From an uncultured Muribaculaceae bacterium (GTDB taxonomy: Bacteria; Bacteroidota; Bacteroidia; Bacteroidales; Muribaculaceae), in NCBI GenBank assembly GCA_947525975.1, contig CANNVE010000005.1, forward strand, positions 62,001 through 126,000: a stretch of DNA of 64,000 nt, in the 5' to 3' direction. The translations under genes and the position numbers were made by a program. Shown here in pieces: positions 6,474-13,956 of this stretch; within the stretch, counting starts at the first letter, position 1; every line of letters starts with the position of its first letter. The notes beneath the pieces were generated by a model. The model saw only the letters and a list, made by a program, of their open reading frames with translations, searched no databases and had not been told where the DNA came from.

Positions 6474-8372
6474 TCAGCGGGCGTCGGCGCGGCCTTCGTA
6501 GTAATTGATAAATGCGCGGTTGACCAGGCGTGTGCCTCCGGGGGTGGGGTAGTCGCCGGTGAAGTACCAGTCTCCGGGATGATCGGGTATGGCGGCATGC
6601 AGCCCATCGACGGTCTGGTAGAGAATGTCGACCTTGGCGTCGGTGCCTTCAGGAGTCAGCATTTCGGCTATTTTGGCCGAGATTTCCTCATCGGTGAACG
6701 CCTCGTAGATGGCCTTGACGCAGTTGGTCTGCTCGCAGGCCGGGAGGTGCATTTGCCGGCGGCAATCGGCGTATACCTGATCCATGACGTATTGGCGGCC
6801 TCGTTCCTTAAGCAGCTCAACTGCAGCCCTGAAGGCGATGAATTCGCCCATGCGGCTCATGTCGATGCCGTAATAGTCGGGATATCTGACCTGCGGGGAA
6901 GATGACACCACTATGATGCGCGCCGGCTTCAGGCGGTCGAGCATGCCTATGATCGATTGGCGCAGCGTGGTGCCTCGCACTATGCTGTCGTCGATGACTA
7001 CGAGGGTGTCGACATCTGTCTCCACGCACCCGTATGTTACGTCGTAGACGTGCGACGCGAGTTCGTCGCGCGAGTCGCCCTCGGCGATGAATGTGCGCAG
7101 CTTTATGTCCTTGATGGCGATTTTCTCCACCTTCACTTTCTCGGCCATGATGCGGGTGAGGGCATCGGCGGTGAGGCGCCCTTCCTTCTGCAGGTGCATT
7201 ATGGTGTCTTTCCGCCTGTTGTCGAGCCAGCGCTCGAGCTCCTGGGTCATGCCCATGTAGGCCACTTCGGCGGTGTTGGGGATGAATGAGAAGACGGCAT
7301 GCGCGATGGTGCCTCCGAGCATGTCGATGAGCGACGGCACGAGGTTCACGCCAAGGGCCTTTCGCTCCCGATATATGTCGGCGTCGCTGCCGCGCGAGAA
7401 GTATATGCGCTCGAATGAGCAGCGGCTGTTGCGTCCGGGCTCATTGATTTGGGCGAGCCGCAGATTGTTGTTCTTGTCTACAAAAATTGCCTGTCCGGGC
7501 TGAAGTTCGCGCACCGACGGCAGCAGCACATTCATCACTGTCTGTATCACCGGACGCTCTGACGCCACCACCACCACTTCATCGTCAAAGTAGTAGAAAG
7601 CGGGGCGTATGCCATGTGGGTCGCGCAGGGCGAACATGTCGCCCGAGCCGGTGGCGCCGCACATCACGTATCCGCCGTCCCAAAGGTTTGACTCGGCCTT
7701 CAGCACAGATTCGAGGCTGATATTTGACTCGATCATCCTCGAAAGCTCAGGCTCTGAGTATCTGCCTTTGTATTCGCGGTAAAGGCGGTTGTTCTCCTTG
7801 TCGAGAGCGTAACCGAGCTGCTCGAGCATGACCACAGTGTCGCTGTATATGCGCGGGTGCTGTCCTCTCTCCACGATGCTGCGGAATACCTCGTCGACGT
7901 TGGTGAGGTTGAAGTTTCCGCACATGAGCAGGTTGCGCGAGCGCCAATTGTTGCGCCTGAGGAAAGGGTGGACGTATGACAGGCCGCTCTTTCCTGTGGT
8001 GCTGTATCGCAGGTGGCCCATGTATATGTCGCCTATGAATGGCACATCGGTGAGGTGGCCGCCACTTTGTGCTCCGGGACGGGAAAGAACGTCGGCGAAA
8101 GTCGCTATCTGCTCCCCTACGGCATTGAAAATCTCCTGAATCGCCCCTGACCCGATGGCTCGCTCGCGGAATACGTACTCGTGGCCGGGCTCTGACTCGA
8201 TCTTCACCACGCCGAGGCCTGCGGCTTCCTGTCCCCGGTTGTGCTGCTTTTCCATCAGCAGATAGAGTTTTGACAGACCCCAGCTGTAGGTGCCGTATAT
8301 TTCCTTGTAGTAGTCAAGAGGCTTGCGCAGGCGTATCATCGCCACTCCGCATTCGTGTTTAAGTTGCTCCAC
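6474..8372 (-). CDS. PurF-like amidophosphoribosyltransferase (long Bacteroidota form)
   Basis: 632 residues, versus about 460-510 for standard PurF. The N-terminal class II glutamine amidotransferase domain starts HECGVAMIRL; the catalytic Cys is residue 8, so a seven-residue propeptide must be removed to expose it, as in Bacillus PurF rather than E. coli PurF. QHNRGQEAAGLG, HLRYSTTG, CGNFNLTN and DPHGIRP are the usual amidotransferase blocks. The phosphoribosyltransferase half shows CSFERIYFSRGSD (318-330) and the PRPP loop VIDDSIVRGTT (459-469). The long C-terminal part is specific to this family version. A GTG start is used. The expected reaction is glutamine + PRPP to phosphoribosylamine, but a genome may also hold a canonical purF, so this copy may be specialised. 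Confidence 0.85.
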   Translation of the reverse strand: MEQLKHECGVAMIRLRKPLDYYKEIYGTYSWGLSKLYLLMEKQHNRGQEAAGLGVVKIESEPGHEYVFRERAIGSGAIQEIFNAVGEQIATFADVLSRPGAQSGGHLTDVPFIGDIYMGHLRYSTTGKSGLSYVHPFLRRNNWRSRNLLMCGNFNLTNVDEVFRSIVERGQHPRIYSDTVVMLEQLGYALDKENNRLYREYKGRYSEPELSRMIESNISLESVLKAESNLWDGGYVMCGATGSGDMFALRDPHGIRPAFYYFDDEVVVVASERPVIQTVMNVLLPSVRELQPGQAIFVDKNNNLRLAQINEPGRNSRCSFERIYFSRGSDADIYRERKALGVNLVPSLIDMLGGTIAHAVFSFIPNTAEVAYMGMTQELERWLDNRRKDTIMHLQKEGRLTADALTRIMAEKVKVEKIAIKDIKLRTFIAEGDSRDELASHVYDVTYGCVETDVDTLVVIDDSIVRGTTLRQSIIGMLDRLKPARIIVVSSSPQVRYPDYYGIDMSRMGEFIAFRAAVELLKERGRQYVMDQVYADCRRQMHLPACEQTNCVKAIYEAFTDEEISAKIAEMLTPEGTDAKVDILYQTVDGLHAAIPDHPGDWYFTGDYPTPGGTRLVNRAFINYYEGRADAR

Positions 8373-8396
8373 TGCAGATTTGTTGGGTTATAAGCG

Positions 8397-8437
8397 GAAA
8401 TAGCTACCATGGCGGGCTTGGCCATGATAGCTATTTC
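8397..8437 (-). terminator. Stem-loop in the glnN / purF-like gap
   Basis: GAAATAGCTA-C-CATGGC (8397-8413) faces GCCATG-A-TAGCTATTTC (8421-8437): 16 paired bases with one mismatch and a 7-nt loop. It lies directly behind the glnN stop codon and ahead of the purF-like start on the same strand. A T-tract is missing, so it may be a Rho-assisted stop, an mRNA-stability element, or an attenuator separating the two genes. Confidence 0.6.
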
Positions 8438-8446
8438 TGAAGGGTG

Positions 8447-10636
8447 TTATCTTATGAAGAGAAGTTCGCGGTATTTGGGGAGGGGCCATATTTCGTTGTC
8501 GACCATGTTCTCGAGCTTGTCGATGTGATAGCGTATCTCATCCATGAGGTTGAGCACCGTGTCGTGATATGCTATCGCTTTTTCGCGCTGGCTCTCGATG
8601 CGGTTGGCCACCTTGCGGGCCTCAATCATCTGATGTGTCATCTGCTTTATGGCCACCATGTGCCGCGCTATCTTTTCGATTGATTCGAGGTCGGGGGCTA
8701 CGATTTCGGCGGCTTTCTGTCCCTCGAAGAGGCTCTTGAGCTTCACCACATTGTCGGCGAGCATCGACTGGTATCGGGTTGCCACCGGGATGATGTGGTT
8801 GATGGCGAGATCTCCGAGCACCCGGCTCTCGATCTGTATCTTCTTGGTGTACATCTCCCATTTTACCTCATTTCTGGCCTGGAGCTCCACCTCCGACAGC
8901 ACGCCGGTGCGCTTGAACATCTCCACGGTCGACGGCTTGAGGTAGTTGTCGAAGATTTTCGGGGCTGAAGTCTCGCAGTCAAGCCCTCGGCGCTCTGCCT
9001 CGGCCTTCCACTCGTCAGAGTATCCGTTGCCGTCAAAATGTATCGGCTTTGACTCTCTGATGAGGGCGCGGATTTCTTCGAGTATCGCCATCTTGAGGCT
9101 TTGGCCATTTGCGATGCGGGCATCCACCGCAGCCTTGAACTGTGTGAGCTGGTCGGCCACCGCAGCATTCAGCACGAGCATCGATGCGGCGCAGTTGGCC
9201 GATGATCCGGCGGCGCGGAATTCAAACCTGTTGCCGGTGAAGGCGAAGGGCGATGTGCGGTTGCGGTCGGTGGCATCGATCTGCAGCTCGGGTATCTGGG
9301 CCACCCCCACCGAGTATCCGGCTTTCGACGAGAGGTCGGTGAGCTCTTCGTTGGTGCTGTTCTCGATCATGTCGAGGATGCGGGCCAGCTGCGAGCCGGT
9401 GAATATTGATATGATGGCCGGGGGTGCCTCGTTGGCGCCGAGACGGTGCTGGTTGGTCGCCGACATGATCGATGCCTTGAGCAGGCCGTTGTGCTTGTGC
9501 ACGGCTGCCATGGTGTTGACCACGAAAGTCAGGAACTGGAGATTCTGATCTTCTGTCTTTCCCGGTGCGAAGAGGAGCACGCCGGTGTCAGTGCCGAGGC
9601 TCCAGTTGTTGTGCTTGCCCGAGCCGTTGACTCCGGCGAAAGGCTTTTCGTGCAGGAGCACTCTGAAATTGTGCTTGCGTGCCACCTTTGCCATCAGCGA
9701 CATCAGCAGCAGGTTGTGGTCATTGGCCAGGTTTGCTTCCTCGAAAATCGGTGCAAGCTCAAACTGGTTGGGGGCCACCTCATTGTGGCGGGTCTTGGCG
9801 GGGATGCCGAGTTTGTGGCATTGCAGCTCGAGGTCGAGCATGAAAGCCTCCACTCTCGAGGGGATGGCTCCGAAGTAGTGGTCTTCGAGCTGCTGGTTCT
9901 TTGCGCTCTCATGGCCCATCAGGGTGCGGCCTGTCATGGTCAAGTCGGGGCGGGCAGCATACAAAGCCTCATCGACGAGGAAGTATTCTTGCTCCCATCC
10001 GAGATAGGTGTTGACGTGCTTAACCTTGGGGTCGAACATCTGGGCCACGGCTGTAGCGGCCTTGTCGACGCTGTTTAGCGCGCGGAGCAAGGGTGTCTTG
10101 TAGTCGAGCGACTCGCCTGTGTATGATATGAATATGGTGGGGATGCAAAGTGTCTCGCCGAGGATGAATGCGGGCGATGAAATGTCCCAGGCTGAATATC
10201 CGCGCGCCTCAAATGTGTTGCGTATGCCGCCGTTGGGGAATGATGACGCGTCTGGCTCCTGCTGCACCAGCTGCTTGCCGTCAAAGTCCTCGACCACGCC
10301 GCCTTTGCCGTCATGGTTGATGAATGAGTCGTGCTTTTCGGCAGTGCCGTCGGTCAGAGGGTGGAACCAGTGGGTGTAGTGGCGGGCGCCGTTGTCGATG
10401 GCCCATTGCTTCATGCCTGCTGCGACAGTGTCGGCCACTTCACGGGTGATTGACTCGCGGTTTTCAATGGCGTAGACCAGAGCATCATACGTGGCTTTTG
10501 GCAGATACTCAAACATCTTTTGCCTGTTGAATACGGCTTTTCCGTAGAAGGCCTGCGGACGCTCGTCGGGTATCTCTACCGGCACGGCTTTTCTGTTGAA
10601 CGCCTCCTCTACTACTTTGAATCTTAAAGATGACAT
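8447..10636 (-). CDS. glnN: Glutamine synthetase type III
   Basis: 729 residues, the length of GSIII enzymes and far larger than GSI or GSII. The family signatures are present: WFHPLTDGTAEKHDSFI near residue 88, GWEQEYFLVD, GLARHNEVAPNQFELAP-like text (KTRHNEVAPNQFELAPIFEEAN), and the ATP-site block NGSGKHNNWSLGTDTG. It condenses glutamate and ammonium using ATP in the cytoplasm and is the usual ammonium-assimilating enzyme of Bacteroidales. It has a good promoter of its own (10700-10732) and is followed by a stem-loop and then by the PurF-like glutamine amidotransferase, i.e. a glutamine producer next to a glutamine consumer; co-transcription is possible but unproven. Confidence 0.97.
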   Translation of the reverse strand: MSSLRFKVVEEAFNRKAVPVEIPDERPQAFYGKAVFNRQKMFEYLPKATYDALVYAIENRESITREVADTVAAGMKQWAIDNGARHYTHWFHPLTDGTAEKHDSFINHDGKGGVVEDFDGKQLVQQEPDASSFPNGGIRNTFEARGYSAWDISSPAFILGETLCIPTIFISYTGESLDYKTPLLRALNSVDKAATAVAQMFDPKVKHVNTYLGWEQEYFLVDEALYAARPDLTMTGRTLMGHESAKNQQLEDHYFGAIPSRVEAFMLDLELQCHKLGIPAKTRHNEVAPNQFELAPIFEEANLANDHNLLLMSLMAKVARKHNFRVLLHEKPFAGVNGSGKHNNWSLGTDTGVLLFAPGKTEDQNLQFLTFVVNTMAAVHKHNGLLKASIMSATNQHRLGANEAPPAIISIFTGSQLARILDMIENSTNEELTDLSSKAGYSVGVAQIPELQIDATDRNRTSPFAFTGNRFEFRAAGSSANCAASMLVLNAAVADQLTQFKAAVDARIANGQSLKMAILEEIRALIRESKPIHFDGNGYSDEWKAEAERRGLDCETSAPKIFDNYLKPSTVEMFKRTGVLSEVELQARNEVKWEMYTKKIQIESRVLGDLAINHIIPVATRYQSMLADNVVKLKSLFEGQKAAEIVAPDLESIEKIARHMVAIKQMTHQMIEARKVANRIESQREKAIAYHDTVLNLMDEIRYHIDKLENMVDNEIWPLPKYRELLFIR

Positions 10637-10699
10637 AGTGGGAAAAAAAAAACGTAATGTTTAATTACCCTTTTGTGATGTTAGTAGTAATTATGAGCG

Positions 10700-10732
10700 C
10701 AAAGGTAGTGATTTTTTCCGCAATACTCCAAA
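10700..10732 (-). promoter_or_regulatory. glnN promoter
   Basis: On the minus strand TTTG (complement of 10729-10732), a 21-bp spacer, then TACCTTTG (complement of 10700-10707): a very good match to the Bacteroidota housekeeping promoter. Predicted start of transcription is near 10693, giving a leader of about 57 nt before the glnN ATG. Confidence 0.75.
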
Positions 10733-10770
10733 TCTGGCACGCAAAAAATCCAATAAATATCGGCGGCCCG

Positions 10771-12024
10771 TCATTTGGATCCGTGGGCCGACGGTTTCTT
10801 CTTGCGCAGGACGAATGTGGCGCACGGCAGCCACACGACTATGAGGAAACCGATGTAAAGCAGGGTCCAGCCTTTGATCCATCGGCCTGAATCGGGGATG
10901 TAGACCTGCTCAAGCGCATTGCCCGGGAGGTCATAATCGGGGAAGTCGGCGTCGAACGAGAATATGCTGCGTTTCCACTGTATCACTCCATCCTTAATAT
11001 ATATAAGGGCGGCGTCGCCGCGCGCCAATTCCTTGAGCGAGGTGTCCTCGGCGCAGTAAACCTCGTAGTCGGGGGTGGCGAGCTCTTTCCACCACTCGAG
11101 CCTTTCGGGCTGCACGGCGATGATGCCTATCATGGAGCCTCCCATGCGCTGCACGTAATCGTTGAGCTTATTGGCCATGCTGGCCCGGGCGCGGTTGTGC
11201 GTGACGGGGTTGTTGACTATGAGCACCAGCTGGGGGCCTTCCTCTTCGAAAACGTAGGGCGTGACGTCGTCATGCCCGTCGAATACGGCCAGCAGTCGGC
11301 CGTCGGAGGGCGTGGCCTCTTCGCGCCTTACGAATGTCCATGTAGAGTCGGGAAGGTCGTCGATGGCGAATCTCTTTTCCGCGCCGTCTTTCTCATAGAC
11401 CATGCCTACGCTCTCTTCAGAGTCAGAGATGATCGATGTGCCGGTCTTGTAGGGGCGGAAGTCTATCATCGGCTGCACGAAATATCCCACTATCACCAGT
11501 ATCAGCGAGTAGGCGATGCTTGCTATCACCACGAGCCATTGCATGATGTGCGGATACACGCCGCTCACCTTATGGTTGAGCTTGCCGAGGCCGAAAGCGA
11601 AGGCAAAGAGGAATATGTTTTTGACGAACGTGGCCGTATTGGAAATGACAAGGGCGTCGCCGAAGCATCCGCAGTCATCGACGGGGTCGGCTATGGCTAT
11701 GTAGGCTGTGAGCGGAAGCATGAAGCACATGGCCAGGAAGGCGAGCCATGCCACCACGCGTCGCATGCAGCCGAGCGCCAGGAGCACGCCCACCGTGAAT
11801 TCGCCTATCGATATGAGGGCGGCCACGCAGAGCAGCACTTCGTCGGGCATGGCGTGTATATTCCACGCCGACAGATATTCGCCTATCTTAATGATGAATC
11901 CCCAGGGATCGATGGCTTTGGTAAAGCCTGAAAACACGAATGTGGCCCCGACCAGCAGGCGCATGGCCCACACGATCGGGGATTCGTGCTTCCGGATGAA
12001 ATCCCGCGCCTTTTCAGCAATCAT
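10771..12024 (-). CDS. DoxX/MauE-like membrane protein with a C-terminal thioredoxin-fold-like domain
   Basis: 417 residues. The N-terminal 150 residues are four membrane helices with AMRLLVGATFVFSGFTKAIDPWG and a DDCGCFGD motif, as in the DoxX/MauE family; the Cys pair of this motif is a likely redox site. A fifth helix (about 165-190) leads to a periplasmic part of about 180 residues in which LVLIVNNPVTHNRARASM, GIIAVQP and AALIYIKDGVIQWKRS read like a thioredoxin/AhpC-like fold without a CxxC, then a last helix at the C-terminus. It overlaps the DUF1599 gene upstream by 11 bases. This gene pair is one I associate with Bacteroidales (BT_3928-type proteins); function unknown, perhaps disulfide or quinone-linked redox. 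Confidence 0.75.
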   Translation of the reverse strand: MIAEKARDFIRKHESPIVWAMRLLVGATFVFSGFTKAIDPWGFIIKIGEYLSAWNIHAMPDEVLLCVAALISIGEFTVGVLLALGCMRRVVAWLAFLAMCFMLPLTAYIAIADPVDDCGCFGDALVISNTATFVKNIFLFAFAFGLGKLNHKVSGVYPHIMQWLVVIASIAYSLILVIVGYFVQPMIDFRPYKTGTSIISDSEESVGMVYEKDGAEKRFAIDDLPDSTWTFVRREEATPSDGRLLAVFDGHDDVTPYVFEEEGPQLVLIVNNPVTHNRARASMANKLNDYVQRMGGSMIGIIAVQPERLEWWKELATPDYEVYCAEDTSLKELARGDAALIYIKDGVIQWKRSIFSFDADFPDYDLPGNALEQVYIPDSGRWIKGWTLLYIGFLIVVWLPCATFVLRKKKPSAHGSK

Positions 12025-12562
12025 TTTCCTCGGTGAGCTTTATGATTCCGAATACGGCATAGTTCATCATGTCGAAATAGTTGGCGTCGATGCCTTCGCT
12101 CACCATCGTTACTCCCTGGTGGTCTTCGATCTCTTTTGTGCGCTCGATCTTCATCAGGATGAGGTCTACGTATGAAAGCACTCTCATGCCTCGCCATGCT
12201 TCGCCGTAATCGTGATTTTTGGCCAGCATCAGCGCGCGAGCCTCGGCTATGGCTTTGTCGTAGAGCTCTATCGCCTTTTCCGCAGATATGTCTTTGTGGT
12301 CGGAATATCCGAGCTGGAGCTGTATGATGCCTATCGCCGCGTAGTTGACTATGGCGATGAATTCGGGCAGGATGCCTTCGTCTACCCGCGCTTCGCCGGT
12401 GACCTGCAGGGTGCGTATCCTTTTAGCTTTGATGAAGAGCTGGTCGGTGACGGCAGCCGGTCTCATGATGCGCCATGACGGGCCGTAGTCATTGAGTTTC
12501 TTGACAAACAGGTCGCGGCATACGCCAAGGGCGGCGTCAAATTGTAGGTTGGTGTCTGACAT
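12014..12562 (-). CDS. DUF1599 domain-containing protein
   Basis: 182 residues from MSDTNLQFDAALGVC; a longer frame opens at 12610 but the extra 16 residues run into repeat-like sequence and I reject it. The protein has two similar halves, each with a 'DYG.(S/A)WR.MR' block: LNDYGPSWRIMRPAAVTDQLFIKAKRIRTLQ and NHDYGEAWRGMRVLSYVDLILMKIERTKEIE. This is the DUF1599 pattern, which I recall being grouped with nucleotide-modification-associated domains; the duplicated pattern suggests an internal repeat. Its stop overlaps the start of the DoxX-like gene by 11 bases, so the two are tightly coupled. No catalytic activity can be assigned from the sequence. Confidence 0.8.
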   Translation of the reverse strand: MSDTNLQFDAALGVCRDLFVKKLNDYGPSWRIMRPAAVTDQLFIKAKRIRTLQVTGEARVDEGILPEFIAIVNYAAIGIIQLQLGYSDHKDISAEKAIELYDKAIAEARALMLAKNHDYGEAWRGMRVLSYVDLILMKIERTKEIEDHQGVTMVSEGIDANYFDMMNYAVFGIIKLTEENDC

Positions 12563-12600
12563 CTTGTGTTCAGTGGTTTTGTATTTGTGGAGTGGGATAG

Positions 12601-12666
12601 GGGGGGGCATGAGCCGCGCCCCTACAATAAGCCCTCAACCGCCGGGCAGGCAATTGAGGGCTGTAG
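12601..12666. repeat. Intergenic GC-rich element with 9-bp stem (possible TPR-gene terminator)
   Basis: Starts with a run of seven G then CATGAGCCGCGCCCCTACA, a string I have seen as a dispersed element in Bacteroidales genomes. It passes into a hairpin: CTACA-(ATA)-AGCCCTCAA (12622-12638) against TTGAGGGCT-GTAG (12653-12665), loop about 15 nt. It lies just behind the TPR gene stop on the minus strand and may terminate it, although no T-tract follows. Confidence 0.55.
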
Positions 12667-12677
12667 GTTCAGGGGGA

Positions 12678-13916
12678 TTATTGGAGCAGTTTGATCAAGC
12701 CCTGCACGCGCTGCATGTTGGTCTCGTCGTTGAGCAGGTAGTAGCCTTCCTCAAGACCGCGGAGAGCATCGATGTTCTCGTCGTCAAGCTCGTAGGTCTT
12801 TTCGAAGTATTTTACAGCCTCGGTCATGACGGGAGTGAAATCTTCGTCAAACACGCGCTTGAACTCGGCGCCTCCTGCCGGAGCGTTGTTGTAGATGTTG
12901 CGGGCTTTCTCAAGCAGAAGGTATGCGTAGCGGAATGTCGCCTGCGAGTTCTGGGGATCGAGCTCGATGGCTTTCAGGTACATGGGCATGGGGTCGCCTT
13001 CCACGCCTTCCTGCTCGTAGAGCACGCCCTTGATCACGTAGTATTGTGCGTTCTCAGGATCGTTGGCGATGGCCTTGTCAACTACGGTGAGCGCTTCGGC
13101 GCACTTGTTGTTCTTGATGTAGTCGTTGATGATCAGACCGATGTATTTCGAATCTTCCTTGCCGTAGAGAGGGAGAGCCTCGTTGCAGAGAGCGAGGACC
13201 ACATCGTCCTTGCCGGCCTGGCTTGCCACGCCGATGGCGTAGTCATAGATGTTTTTGTTGACATAGCCGAGATCCTTGGCGTGGAGGAATGAGCTGAGGG
13301 CTTCGTCATACTTGTCGATCTGCCATGCTGCGAGAGCCTGGTTGTATGCCACCTCGGCCATGACGGTGTCGGCGGGGAGAGAAAGTTTTCCCTTGTAGGC
13401 GGGGTTTGAGGGGAGGACGGTGGTGTAGAGGTTCCAGAGGTCGTATGCTCCCTGCTTGTCATCGGCGTTGTAGAGGTCGATGCCTGCGCTGTAGAGGTCG
13501 GTGTAGTGGCCGCTGACCTGGTTGATGATGTCCTTTGAGTATTTAGTCTTGATCTTTGTGTTGCCCTTCTTGTCTACCTCGGCTACGGTGTCGAGCGGGA
13601 GAGCCTTGCTCATGTATTCATATCCCTGGAGCAGGAGGCGAGCCTTTTTGGGCTTGTCCTTGTCTTCGAGCTTGCCGAGCTGCTGCATGGCAAACATGTT
13701 GTCAAACTGCTTGTAGGCAGTCTGGCCGGGGATGAAGTAAGTGATGGCCATTTCCTTGGTGGCGGGGTCTTCGAATGCCGGAGTGATGATCTTCAGCACC
13801 GCTTCAAGGTTGGGGTCTTTTTTCATGGCGCGCTCGGCCTCTTTTACGACCGATTCCTGGGCCATAGCGCCGACTGCTGTCAGGGCGCACAGGCTGAGAA
13901 GGCTGATTTTTTTCAT
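12678..13916 (-). CDS. Secreted tetratricopeptide-repeat protein
   Basis: 412 residues from the ATG at 13916 (MKKISLLSLCALTAVGAMAQ), which gives a clean signal peptide cleaved after AMA; an upstream in-frame ATG would add 51 basic, low-complexity residues and is unlikely. The mature protein is all helical, with TPR-like units such as ALAAWQIDKYDEALSSFLHAKDLG, ALTVVDKAIANDPENAQYYVIKGVLYE, YLKAIELDPQNSQATFRYAYLL and AVKYFEKTYELDDENIDALRGL. TPRs of this type serve as protein-binding scaffolds in the periplasm. It follows gyrA with a 40-bp gap and no visible promoter, so it is probably read through from gyrA. Binding partner unknown. Confidence 0.9.
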   Translation of the reverse strand: MKKISLLSLCALTAVGAMAQESVVKEAERAMKKDPNLEAVLKIITPAFEDPATKEMAITYFIPGQTAYKQFDNMFAMQQLGKLEDKDKPKKARLLLQGYEYMSKALPLDTVAEVDKKGNTKIKTKYSKDIINQVSGHYTDLYSAGIDLYNADDKQGAYDLWNLYTTVLPSNPAYKGKLSLPADTVMAEVAYNQALAAWQIDKYDEALSSFLHAKDLGYVNKNIYDYAIGVASQAGKDDVVLALCNEALPLYGKEDSKYIGLIINDYIKNNKCAEALTVVDKAIANDPENAQYYVIKGVLYEQEGVEGDPMPMYLKAIELDPQNSQATFRYAYLLLEKARNIYNNAPAGGAEFKRVFDEDFTPVMTEAVKYFEKTYELDDENIDALRGLEEGYYLLNDETNMQRVQGLIKLLQ

Positions 13917-13956
13917 AATCAAATAATTTATGGATATGAGTTTTTTTGATTTTTTT

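Noticed and set aside
9446..10078. 210-aa open frame opposite glnN
   Set aside because: Shadow of glnN; the product is low-complexity Val/His/Gly-rich with no family resemblance.
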